DNA of 64,000 nt from Nemertoderma westbladi. Its lineage: Eukaryota; Xenacoelomorpha; Nemertodermatida; Nemertodermatidae. This document shows positions 23,602-35,338 of this stretch, piece after piece (within the stretch, counting starts at the first letter, position 1; each line of letters starts with the position of its first letter). Where the stretch lies: the NCBI GenBank assembly GCA_032718475.1, contig JAUCBJ010008443.1:1-64000 (forward strand). The letters run 5' to 3'. A model generated the notes under the pieces. The model had not been told where the DNA came from, ran no database searches, and worked only from the letters and a program-made list of their open reading frames with translations. The position numbers were made by a program, and so were the translations under genes.

Positions 23602-26600
23602 TCAGGTCAGGTCAGGTATTCTAGGTCATTGATCAAGAAAACTTGCCACCTCCATGCAGCATAAAGGAGGTGCCACCTGTAGCTGCATAGACCCTCTTAC
23701 TAGGGCAAATCTGGTCCTGTAACTAGGACCCCCTTCGTTCTGGGATAAGGACGCCCTTGGTCCTGGATTAAGGACCCATATACTTGGCTGCAGGGGTATA
23801 TGGCCTGACCAGGCAGATGGTGATCTACCAATGGCTGGTTAGGATTAGAGTGTTCTCATATCCACTCTGAGGGCACTTCACTGCGACCTGCACCTGGCAG
23901 CAAGGGTACAGGGCATGACCCAGCAGATGAGCTGCAACAGCCAATGGTGGGTCATGTACGCCAGAGTAGATATGGGTGATGGGCCTCATATCTGACTCCA
24001 TTGCGACACCCACCCTGTGGAATGGCAAACCAGGGTGTGGTATTTGCCCCGAGAGCTGACTCGGCAAAAAAGCACCCCCCAACCCCCACTATGGATTACA
24101 TTAGCAATGCGGAGGTCCGGCCACTAGAGGCCAGTGGAATTACCGGACACAATCGGCCTCACAGGCGTCAGTTAACTCCTGACCGGCTGCCTGTCTCACC
24201 CCCTACTGGAGAGAGAGCAGCCAACAATTCTTTGAGTCCCTTTCCTGATGACCTTTCTGGCCCAAACCCTGGGTCACCAGGGAGGCCAGATTGTGATGGG
24301 GAGAGGGATTCTGGAGTTGGAGGCTACTCTCATGTTCCACCCCGACCAACAAAGCCATTGGTGAATCTGAGGCAAGTCACTAGACTAGCCTCAGTAAACA
24401 CCCTAACACTCGGGTCCCCAATGCGACAAGGTGAGCTGACTGCCTTGGCAGATAAGCTTTCTCTTAGCGCAGTGGGTGTTCAAGAGCACCGAATGCAGAC
24501 TGGACAGACTGATGAGGTTCTGATTAAGGACATGGGGGGCGGTTGGCGACTCGCCCTCGCGTCAGCAGATGATAGTGGCAATGGTGGAATTGGTCTATTG
24601 ATGAATCCAACTGCACATGCAGCATTGGACAAAATAGACCAAATCTCTAACCGCATCATCCGTTGCCACTTCTCATGTTCTGGAAGACTGGCTAAGAAGT
24701 TTCCTAAGGTGGTTCTGATTGTGTGCTACTCTCCAACTAGTGTTGCCCCTGTAGAGGAGGTGGAAAATTTCTACCACAATCTACAAGCAGCAACTGATGG
24801 AGTGGATCAGCATGCATTCTTAACATTCCTGGGAGACTTTAATGCAAGTCTGCATCAATCACCTACATCGCCCTGGGTCTATAGCAATAGTGTTAACCGA
24901 AATTCTGTCCATCTTCAGGATTTTATCTCTGGAAATGGATTGTTTTCGGCTGGAACCCAGTTCAAGAAGCGAACTGGAAAGCTATGGACTCATAGTGGAC
25001 CCAGTGGTCACAAGTCCCAGATAGACCATATTCTGTTTCGTAGGAAATACAGGAGCTCTATACAAGACTGTAATGCATTTACACTTCGACCCTTCTCCAG
25101 TGATCACCGCCTTATTGTGGCCAAGGTAAGACTTAGTCTGCGTGCTAGCAGAACAACGAAATCTGCCTTGCCACGGCATGACTGGTCCTCTCTGTTGCAA
25201 CAGCCAAGTGTGAGATCCAGCTTCACACTACAGCTGAGCAACAGGTATGAGGCTCTTGCCTCTGAGGCGGCAGATCACTGTGAGGGCTATACTGCCTTTA
25301 CAGAAGCAGTTAAGTTAGCAGCTGCAGAAACAGTTCCTGTATACCCTCGAAACAGGAAAAGGGCCCCCTGGACTGACAACAAAATTCAGAAGTGCCGAAA
25401 TGACCTTCATAAGGCGCAGAAAGAGTCCCGACTCAAACAGACTACAGCGGCCAAGAATGCAGTTAAAGCTGCATCTAGGTCCCTGAACAGGCAGTACTCT
25501 GTTAATCTACAGGAGCTAATAAACCAACAGGTTGATGCCATCAATGATGCTGACGACAGCAGGCAATCATCCCAGGCATGGAAATCGATCAATCTGCTTA
25601 CTGGGCGGAAAAGCCAACCAACCACCAAGGTTAAGGCTGAATCACCAGCCGATCGCCTCAATGGTTGGAAAGCCCACTTTGAAAAGCTCCTCAATAATGA
25701 CAGGGTATTGCCTGATAACTTTATAGAAGTAAAAGTGTCTGAGTCTGTACTCCCAGATATTCCCATTGGCGATATCTCCTTTGCAGAAGTGAAGGCTGCT
25801 GCAAAGAGCATTAAGACCAATCGTGCCAGTGGAGTAGATGGTGTTCCCCCTGAGGTCTTTAAAATACCTGAGTGTTTAAAGCTCATCTATCCCATCATAG
25901 TAGACATGTACCGTACAACAAGAGTCCCACAAGAAATGAAAACAAATAAGTTGGTGCCAGTTCCCAAGAAGGGCAACCTAACACTCTATGGTTCTTTTCG
26001 GGGAATCTCATTGATCTCGATTGCTGCAAAACTATACAATAGAATTCTATTAAATCGCATCAGGGATCCCATTGAGAGACTGCTACGTGGAAATCAGAAT
26101 GGGTTCCGTAAAGGTCGTGGGACCATGGAGCCCATTTTGGCACTTAGAAGGATAATTGAAGAGTTATCAAAAAAGAAAGACAGGCATCTGGCTGTTATCT
26201 TTGTTGACTTCTTCAAGGCCTTTGATTCAGTCTCTCGCTCACGTATGTTCAGCATACTTTCATTATATGGGATTCCTGATGAAATTATTGCAGCAATCAG
26301 ATCAGTATACGATGGTTCGACAACATTTGTGTCTACTGTTGATGGTGACACAGAACCATTTGAAGTGTTATGGGGCGTCCTCCAAGGAGACACACTTGCA
26401 CCATTCTTGTTCATTATTGTGGTTGACTATGTTCTACGCATGTCCTTAGATCATCATAATGATGATGGGGTGATGATAACTCCACCTACTGGCTCCAGAA
26501 GTCGAGGAAATCCTGCCAAGTACCTAACTGATCTAGACTTTGCTGATGACTTAGGAGTACTCTCAGAATCATTAGAGGGAGCCCAGCGGCTCCTCAGCTC

Positions 26601-27356
26601 ATTAGAACATGCTGCTTCTAGTGTTGGTCTTTTTATTAACTCCAGAAAGACCAAAATTCTGACAGTTAACTTTGAAAGTCCTCAGCAAGTCTCTGATCGG
26701 ATGAGCATAAGCTCAAAGGATGGTATGCTTGAGCATGTGGACGACTTCTGTTACCTGGGATCATGGATCCGGAAGTCAGGTGAGGACCTTCGAATACGTA
26801 AGGGAAAGGCATGGGCAGCCTTGAATAGGCTTTCCAGGATTTGGAAGTCACCTAGAATTAATCGAAAACTTAAGGTCCGATTATTCAGAGCAGCAGTAGT
26901 TCCAGTACTCCTCTACGGGAGTCCATGCTGGGCTCTAACTGCTGAGGACACCAAATCTCTGGATGGCACATTCACAAGAATGCTACGCCGGGTACATTGT
27001 GTCAAGTACAATGCACACATCTCCAACCAGACACTATATAACATTGGAGGTGTCTCATTGGTTCCCCCAAGCTTGACACTAGAACAAAATCGCCTCCGCT
27101 TTGCAGGACATTGCTTTCGCCGTGAGGACCAGCCAGTGCATAATCTTGTACTTTGGCAGCCTCATGGAGTGAATAAGCATGGTGGACAGCCCATGACTTT
27201 CTTGAGACGCATCTTAAAGGACACTGGCCTTAAAGATGCGGATGATCTAGCAAATGTCATGGGTGATAGGGAGTTGTGGCGGTGCAATTTTGTTGACAAG
27301 CCGGCACAGCATTCTTAAAAATGCAGCTGCAATGCAGCATGCCGATCCTAGTAGTA
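23602..27356 (+). mobile_element. RTE copy 1: full-length RTE-type retrotransposon inserted in the satellite
   Basis: The element has a roughly 420-bp 5' UTR beginning with three TCAGG-like repeats, one long ORF, a 3' UTR of only about 38 bp and a (TAG)n tail. It splits a satellite unit, and GCTGGTC is present on both sides (23595-23601 and 27357-27363), a likely 7-bp target-site duplication. The single EN-RT ORF, very short 3' UTR and trinucleotide tail fit the RTE superfamily. Four further partial copies lie to the right in this window. Confidence 0.9.
24022..27318 (+). CDS. RTE endonuclease-reverse transcriptase, intact ORF
   Basis: A 1098-codon frame counted from the first ATG (24022); the open frame continues a few codons upstream without another ATG. 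Residues 1-115 are Pro-rich and of unknown role. The AP-type endonuclease shows SVNTLTLGS (Asn near 126), VQEHR (Glu near 155), CYSPTS, LGDFNAS (near 270) and SSDHRL (near 359). The RT shows RASGVDGVPPEVFK, GSFRGISLISIAAKLYN, QNGFRKGRGTMEPI, FVDFFKAFDSV (near 726), LQGDTLAPFLF and the catalytic FADDLGVLSES (near 839). The C-terminal part contains RKGKAWAALNRLSRIWKS and ends at the TAA at 27316-27318. No stop or frameshift was found, so this copy could encode an active enzyme. One oddity is WRCNF near the end, where copies 2, 3 and 5 have WRRNF. Confidence 0.93.
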   Translation: MANQGVVFAPRADSAKKHPPTPTMDYISNAEVRPLEASGITGHNRPHRRQLTPDRLPVSPPTGERAANNSLSPFPDDLSGPNPGSPGRPDCDGERDSGVGGYSHVPPRPTKPLVNLRQVTRLASVNTLTLGSPMRQGELTALADKLSLSAVGVQEHRMQTGQTDEVLIKDMGGGWRLALASADDSGNGGIGLLMNPTAHAALDKIDQISNRIIRCHFSCSGRLAKKFPKVVLIVCYSPTSVAPVEEVENFYHNLQAATDGVDQHAFLTFLGDFNASLHQSPTSPWVYSNSVNRNSVHLQDFISGNGLFSAGTQFKKRTGKLWTHSGPSGHKSQIDHILFRRKYRSSIQDCNAFTLRPFSSDHRLIVAKVRLSLRASRTTKSALPRHDWSSLLQQPSVRSSFTLQLSNRYEALASEAADHCEGYTAFTEAVKLAAAETVPVYPRNRKRAPWTDNKIQKCRNDLHKAQKESRLKQTTAAKNAVKAASRSLNRQYSVNLQELINQQVDAINDADDSRQSSQAWKSINLLTGRKSQPTTKVKAESPADRLNGWKAHFEKLLNNDRVLPDNFIEVKVSESVLPDIPIGDISFAEVKAAAKSIKTNRASGVDGVPPEVFKIPECLKLIYPIIVDMYRTTRVPQEMKTNKLVPVPKKGNLTLYGSFRGISLISIAAKLYNRILLNRIRDPIERLLRGNQNGFRKGRGTMEPILALRRIIEELSKKKDRHLAVIFVDFFKAFDSVSRSRMFSILSLYGIPDEIIAAIRSVYDGSTTFVSTVDGDTEPFEVLWGVLQGDTLAPFLFIIVVDYVLRMSLDHHNDDGVMITPPTGSRSRGNPAKYLTDLDFADDLGVLSESLEGAQRLLSSLEHAASSVGLFINSRKTKILTVNFESPQQVSDRMSISSKDGMLEHVDDFCYLGSWIRKSGEDLRIRKGKAWAALNRLSRIWKSPRINRKLKVRLFRAAVVPVLLYGSPCWALTAEDTKSLDGTFTRMLRRVHCVKYNAHISNQTLYNIGGVSLVPPSLTLEQNRLRFAGHCFRREDQPVHNLVLWQPHGVNKHGGQPMTFLRRILKDTGLKDADDLANVMGDRELWRCNFVDKPAQHS

Positions 27357-30300
27357 GCTGGTCGATTCCTTAACAATCTGCTTACATCTCCAACAGTATG
27401 TGAGTGAGAATGATGGGTGCTGGTGGATTCCTTAACAATCTGCTTACATCTCCAACAGTATGTGAGTGAGAATGATGGGTGCTGGTGGATTCCTTAACAA
27501 TCTGCTTACATCTCCAACAGTATGTGAGTGAGAATGATGGGTGCTGGTGGATTCCTTAACAATCTGCTTACATCTCCAACAGTATGTGAGTGAGAATGAT
27601 GGGTGCTGGTGGATTCCTTAACAATCTGCTTACATCTCCAACAGTATGTGAGTGAGAATGATGAGTGCCGGTGGATTCCTTAACAATCTGCTTACATATC
27701 CAACAGTATGTGAGTGAGAATGATGAGTGCTGGTCGATTCCTTAACAATCTGCTTACATCTCCAACAGTATGTGAGTGAGAATGATGAGTGCTGGTGGAT
27801 TCCTTAACAATCTGCTTACATCTCCAACAGTATGTGAGTGAGAATGATGGGTGCTGGTGGATTCCTTAACAATCTGCTTACATATCTAACAGTATGTGAG
27901 TGAGAATGATGAGTGCTGGTGGATTCTTTAACAATCTGCTTACATCTCCAACAGTATGTGAGTGAGAATGATGGGTGCTGGTGGATTCCTTAACAATCTG
28001 CTTACATCTCCAACAGTATGTGAGTGAGAATGATGGGTGCTGGTGGATTCCTTAACAATCTGCTTACATCTCCAACAGTATGCGAGTGAGAATGATGAGT
28101 GCTGGTCGATTCCTTAACAATCTGCTTACATCTCCAACAGTATGTGAGTGAGAATGATGGGTGCTGGTGGATTCCTTAACAATCTGCTTACATCTCCAAC
28201 AGTATGTGAGTGAGAATGATGAGTGCTGGTCGATTCCTTAACAATCTGCTTACATCTCCAACAGTATGTGAGTGAGAATGATGGGTGCTGGTGGATTCCT
28301 TAACAATCTGCTTACATCTCCAACAGTATGCGAGTGAGAATGATGAGTGCTGGTCGATTCCTTAACAATCTGCTTACATCTCCAACAGTATGTGAGTGAG
28401 AATGATGGGAGTTGGTGGATTCCTTATCAATCTGCTTACATCTCCAACAGTATGCGAGTGAGAATGATGAGTGCTGGTCGATTCCTTAACAATCTGCTTA
28501 CATCTCCAACAGTATGTGAGTGAGAATGATGGGTGCTGGTGGATTCCTTAACAATCTGCTTACATCTCCAACAGTATGTGAGTGAGAATGATGAGTGCTG
28601 GACGATTCCTTAACAATCTGCTTACATATCTAACAGTATGTGAGTGAGAATGATGGGTGCTGGTGGATTCCTTAACAATCTGCTTACATCTCCAACAGTA
28701 TGTGAGTGAGAATGATGAGTGCTGGTCGATTCCTTGACAATCTGCTTACATCTCCAACAGTATGTGAGTGAGAATGATGGGTGCTGGTGGATTCCTTAAC
28801 AATCTGCTTACATCTCCAACAGTATGTGAGTCAGAATGATGGGTGCTGGTGGATTCCTTAACAATCTGCTTACATCTCCAACATCATGTGAGTGAGAATG
28901 ATGAGGGCTGGACGATTCCTTAACAATCTGCTTACATCTCCAACAGTATGTGAGTGAGAATGATGGGTGCTGGACGATTCCTTAACAATCTGCTTACATC
29001 TCCAACAGTATGTGAGTGAGAATGATGGGTGCTGGTGGATTCCTTAACAATCTGCTTACATCTCCAACAGTATGTGAGTCAGAATGATGGGTGCTGGTGG
29101 ATTCCTTAACAATCTGCTTACATCTCCAACATCATGTGAGTGAGAATGATGAGGGCTGGACGATTCCTTAACAATCTGCTTACATCTCCAACAGTATGTG
29201 AGTGAGAATGATGAGTGCTGGACGATTCCTTAACAATCTGCTTACATCTCCAACAGTATGTGAGTGAGAATGATGGGTGCTGGTGGATTCCTTAACAATC
29301 TGCTTACATCTCCAACAGTATGTGAGTGAGAATGATGAGTGCTGGACGATTCCTTAACAATCTGCTTACATCTCCAACAGTATGTGAGTGAGAATGATGG
29401 GTGCTGGTGGATTCCTTAACAATCTGCTTACATCTCCAACAGTATGTGAGTGAGAATGATGAGTGCTGGACGATTCCTTAACAATCTGCTTACATCTCCA
29501 ACAGTATGTGAGTGAGAATGATGGGTGCTGGTGGATTCCTTAACAATCTGCTTACATCTCCAACATCATGTGAGTGAGAATGATGAGGGCTGGACGATTC
29601 CTTAACAATCTGCTTACATCTCCAACAGTATGTGAGTGAGAATGATGGGTGCTGGTGGATTCCTTAACAATCTGCTTACATTTCCAACAGTATGTGAGTC
29701 AGAATGATGAGTGCCGGTGGATTCCTTAACAATCTGCTTACATCTCCAACAGTATGTGAGTGAGAATGATGAGTGCTGGACGATTCCTTAACAATCTGCT
29801 TACATCTCCAACAGTATGTGAGTGAGAATGATGGGTGCTGGTGGATTCCTTAACAATCTGCTTACATCTCCAACAGTATGTGAGTGAGAATGATGAGTGC
29901 TGGACGATTCCTTAACAATCTGCTTACATCTCCAACAGTATGTGAGTGAGAATGATGGGTGCTGGTGGATTCCTTAACAATCTGCTTACATCTCCAACAT
30001 CATGTGAGTGAGAATGATGAGGGCTGGTCGATTCCTTAACAGTCTGCTTACATCTCCAACAGTATGTGAGTGAGAATGATGAGTGCCGGTGGATTCCTTA
30101 ACAATCTGCTTACATTTCCAACAGTATGTGAGTCAGAATGATGAGTGCCGGTGGATTCCTTAACAATCTGCTTACATCTCCAACAGTATGTGAGTGAGAA
30201 TGATGAGTGCTGGTGGATTCCTTGACAATCTGCTTACATCTCCAACAGTATGTGAGTGAGAATGATGAGTGCTGGTGGATTCCTTAACAATCTGCTTACA

Positions 30301-33300
30301 TCTCCAACAGTATGTGAGTGAGAATGATGAGTGCCGGTGGATTCCTTAACAATCTGCTTACATATCTAACAGTATGTGAGTGAGAATGATGAGTGCTGGT
30401 GGATTCCTTAACAATCTGCTTACATCTCCAACAGTATGTGAGTGAGAATGATGGGTGCTGGTGGATTCTTTAACAATCTGCTTACATCTCCAAAAGTATG
30501 TGAGTGAGAATGATGGGTGCTGGTGGATTCTTTAACAATCTGCTTACATCTCCAACAGTATGTGAGTGAGAATGATGAGTACTGGACGATTCCTTAACAA
30601 TCTGCTTACATCTCCAACAGTATGTGAGTGAGAATGATGAGTGCTGGACGATTCCTTAACAATCTGCTTACATCTCCAACAGTATGTGAGTGAGAATGAT
30701 GAGTGCCGGTGGATTCCTTAACAATCTGCTTACATCTCCAACAGTATGTGAGTGAGAATGATGTGTGCTGGTGGTTTCGTTAACAATCTGCTTACATCTC
30801 CAACAGTATGTGAGTGAGAATGATGTGTGCTGGTGGATTCCTTAACAATCTGCTTACATCTCCAACAGTATGTGAGTGAGAATGATGAGTGCTGGACGAT
30901 TCCTTAACAATCTGCTTACATCTCCAACAGTATGTGAGTGAGAATGATGAGTGCTGGACGATTCCTTAACAATCTGCTTACATCTCCAACAGTATGTGAG
31001 TGAGAATGATGGGTGCTGGTGGATTCCTTAACAATCTGCTTACATCTCCAACAGTATGTGAGTGAGAATGATGAGTGCTGGACGATTCCTTAACAATCTG
31101 CTTACATCTCCAACAGTATGTGAGTGAGAATGATGGGTGCTGGTGGATTCCTTAACAATCTCCTTACATCTCCAACAGTATGTGAGTGAGAATGATGGGT
31201 GCTGGTGGATTCCTTAACAATCTGCTTACATCTCCAACAGTATGTGAGTGAGAATGATGAGTGCTGGACGATTCCTTAACAATCTGCTTACATCTCCAAC
31301 AGTATGTGAGTGAGAATGATGGGTGCTGGTGGATTCCTTAACAATCTGCTTACATCTCCAACAGTATGTGAGTGAGAATGATGAGTGCTGGATGATTCCT
31401 TAACAATCTGCTTACATCTCCAACAGTATGTGAGTGAGAATGATGAGTGCCGGTGGATTCCTTAACAATCTGCTTACATTTCCAACAGTATGTGAGTGAG
31501 AATGATGTGTGCTGGTGGTTTCGTTAACAATCTGCTTACATCTCCAACAGTATGTGAGTGAGAATGATGGGTGCTGGTGGATTCCTTAACAATCTGCTTA
31601 CATTTCCAACAGTATGTGAGTCAGAATGATGAGTGCTGGATGATTCCTTAACAATCTGCTTACATCTCCAACAGTATGTGAGTGAGAATGATGAGTGCCG
31701 GTGGATTCCTTAACAATCTGCTTACATTTCCAACAGTATGTGAGTGAGAATGATGAGTGCTGGTGGATTCCTTAACAATCTGCTTACATCTCCAACAGTA
31801 TGTGAGTGAGAATGATGGGTGCTGGTGGATTCTTTAACAATCTGCTTACATCTCCAACAGTATGTGAGTGAGAATGATGGGTGCTGGTGGATTCTTTAAC
31901 AATCTGCTTACATCTCCAACAGTATGTGAGTGAGAATGATGGGTGCTGGTGGATTCTTTAACAATCTGCTTACATCTCCAACAGTATGTGAGTGAGAATG
32001 ATGGGTGCTGGTGGATTCTTTAACAATCTGCTTACATCTCCAACAGTATGTGAGTGAGAATGATGAGTGCTGGACGATTCCTTAACAATTTGCTTACATC
32101 TCCAACAGTATGTGAGTGAGAATGATGAGTGCCGGTGGATTCCTTAACAATCTGCTTACATTTCCAACAGTATGTGAGTCAGAATGATGAGTGCCGGTGG
32201 ATTCCTTAACAATCTGCTTACATCTCCAACAGTATGTGAGTGAGAATGATGAGTGCTGGACGATTCCTTAACAATCTGCTTACATCTCCAACAGTATGTG
32301 AGTGAGAATGATGGGTGCTGGTGGATTCCTTAACAATCTGCTTACATCTCCAACAGTATGTGAGTGAGAATGATGAGTGCTGGACGATTCCTTAACAATC
32401 TGCTTACATCTCCAACAGTATGTGAGTGAGAATGATGGGTGCTGGTGGATTCCTTAACAATCTGCTTACATCTCCAACAGTATGTGAGTGAGAATGATGA
32501 GTGCTGGACGATTCCTTAACAATCTGCTTACATCTCCAACAGTATGTGAGTGAGAATGATGAGTGCTGGACGATTCCTTAACAATCTGCTTACATCTCCA
32601 ACAGTATGTGAGTGAGAATGATGAGTGCTGGACGATTCCTTAACAATCTGCTTACATCTCCAACAGTATGTGAGTGAGAATGATGGGTGCTGGTGGATTC
32701 CTTAACAATCTGCTTACATCTCCAACAGTATGTGAGTGAGAATGATGAGTGCTGGACGATTCCTTAACAATCTGCTTACATCTCCAACAGTATGTGAGTG
32801 AGAATGATGGGTGCTGGTGGATTCCTTAACAATCTGCTTACATCTCCAACATCATGTGAGTGAGAATGATGAGGGCTGGTCGATTCCTTAACAGTCTGCT
32901 TACATCTCCAACAGTATGTGAGTGAGAATGATGAGTGCCGGTGGATTCCTTAACAATCTGCTTACATTTCCAACAGTATGTGAGTCAGAATGATGAGTGC
33001 CGGTGGATTCCTTAACAATCTGCTTACATCTCCAACAGTATGTGAGTGAGAATGATGAGTGCTGGTGGATTCCTTAACAATCTGCTTACATCTCCAACAG
33101 TATGTGAGTGAGAATGATGGGTGCTGGTGGATTCTTTAACAATCTGCTTACATCTCCAACAGTATGTGAGTGAGAATGATGGGTGCTGGTGGATTCTTTA
33201 ACAATCTGCTTACATCTCCAACAGTATGTGAGTGAGAATGATGAGTGCTGGACGATTCCTTAACAATCTGCGTACATCTCCAACAGTATGTGAGTGAGAA

Positions 33301-35338
33301 TGATGAGTGCTGGTCGATTCCTTAACAATCTGCTTACATCTCCAACAGTATGTGAGTGAGAATGATGAGTGCCGGTGGATTCCTTAACAATCTGCTTACA
33401 TTTCCAACAGTATGTGAGTCAGAATGATGGATGCTGGTGGATTCCTTAACAATCTGCTTACATCTCCAACAGTATGTGAGTGAGAATGATGAGTGCTGGT
33501 GGATTCTTTAACAATCTGCTTACATCTCCAACAGTATGTGAGTGAGAATGATGAGTGCTGGACGATTCCTTAACAATCTGCTTACATCTCCAACAGTATG
33601 TGAGTGAGAATGATGGGTGCTGGTGGATTCCTTAACAATCTGCTTACATCTCCAACAGTATGTGAGTGAGAATGATGAGTGCTGGACGATTCCTTAACAA
33701 TCTGCTTACATCTCCAACAGTATGTGAGTGAGAATGATGGGTGCTGGTGGATTCCTTAACAATCTGCTTACATCTCCAACAGTATGTGAGTGAGAATGAT
33801 GAGTGCTGGACGATTCCTTAACAATCTGCTTACATCTCCAACAGTATGTGAGTGAGAATGATGGGTGCTGGTGGATTCCTTAACAATCTGCTTACATCTC
33901 CAACAGTATGTGAGTGAGAATGATGAGTGCTGGACGATTCCTTAACAATCTGCTTACATCTCCAACAGTATGTGAGTGAGAATGATGAGTGCCGGTGGAT
34001 TCCTTAACAATCTGCTTACATCTCCAACAGTATGTGAGTGAGAATGATGTGTGCTGGTGGTTTCGTTAACAATCTGCTTACATCTCCAACAGTATGTGAG
34101 TGAGAATGATGTGTGCTGGTGGATTCCTTAACAATCTGCGTACATCTCCAACAGTATGTGAGTGAGAATGATGAGTGGTGGTCCATTCCTTAACAATCTG
34201 CTTACATCTCCAACAGCATGTGAGTGAGAATGATGTGTGCTGGTGGTTTCGTTAACAATCTGCTTACATCTCCAACAGTATGTGAGTGAGAATGATGACT
34301 GCCGGTGGATTCCTTAACAATCTGCTTACATCTCCAACAGTATGTGAGTGAGAATGATGTGTGCTGGTGGATTCCTTAACAATCTGCGTACATCTCCAAC
34401 AGTATGTGAGCTAGAATGATGAGTGCTGGTCGATTCCTTAACAATCTGCTTACATCTCCAACAGCATGTGAGTGAGAATGATGTGTGCTGGTGGTTTCGT
34501 TAACAATCTGCTTACATCTCCAATAGTATGTGAGTGAGAATGATGGGTGCTGGTGGATTCCTTAACAATCTGCTTACATCTCCAGCAGTATGTGAGTGAG
34601 AATGATGAGTGCTGGTCGATTCCTTAACAATCTGCTTACATCTCCAACAGTATGTGAGTGAGAATGATGGGTGCTGGTGGATTCCTTAACAATCTGCTTA
34701 CATCTCCAACAGTATGTGAGTGAGAATGATGGGAGTTGGTGGATTCCTTAACAATCTGCTTACATCTCCAACAGTATGCGAGTGAGAATGATGAGTGCTG
34801 GTCGATTCCTTAACAATCTGCTTACATCTCCAACAGTATGTGAGTGAGAATGATGAGTGCTGGTCGATTCCTTAACAATCTGATTACATCTCCAACAGTA
34901 TGTGAGTGAGAATGATGAGTGCTGGTGGATTCCTTAACAATCTGCTTACATCTCCAACAGTATGTGAGTGAGAATGATGGGTGCTGGTGGATTCCTTAAC
35001 AATCTGCTTACATCTCCAACATATGTGAGTGAGAATGATGGGTGCTGGTAGATTCCTTTACAATCTGCTCACATATCTAACAGTATGTGAGTGAGAATGA
35101 TGGGTGCTGGTGGATTCCTTAATAATCTGCTTACATCTCCAACAGTATGTGAGTGAGAATGATGGGTGCTGGTGGATTCCTTAACAATCTGCTTACATCT
35201 CCAACAGTATGTGAGTGAGAATGATGGGTGCTGGTGGATTCCTTAACAATCTGCTTACATCTCCAACAGTATGTGAGTGAGAATGATGAGTGCTGGTCGA
35301 TTCCTTAACAATCTGCTTACATATCTAACAGTATGTGA

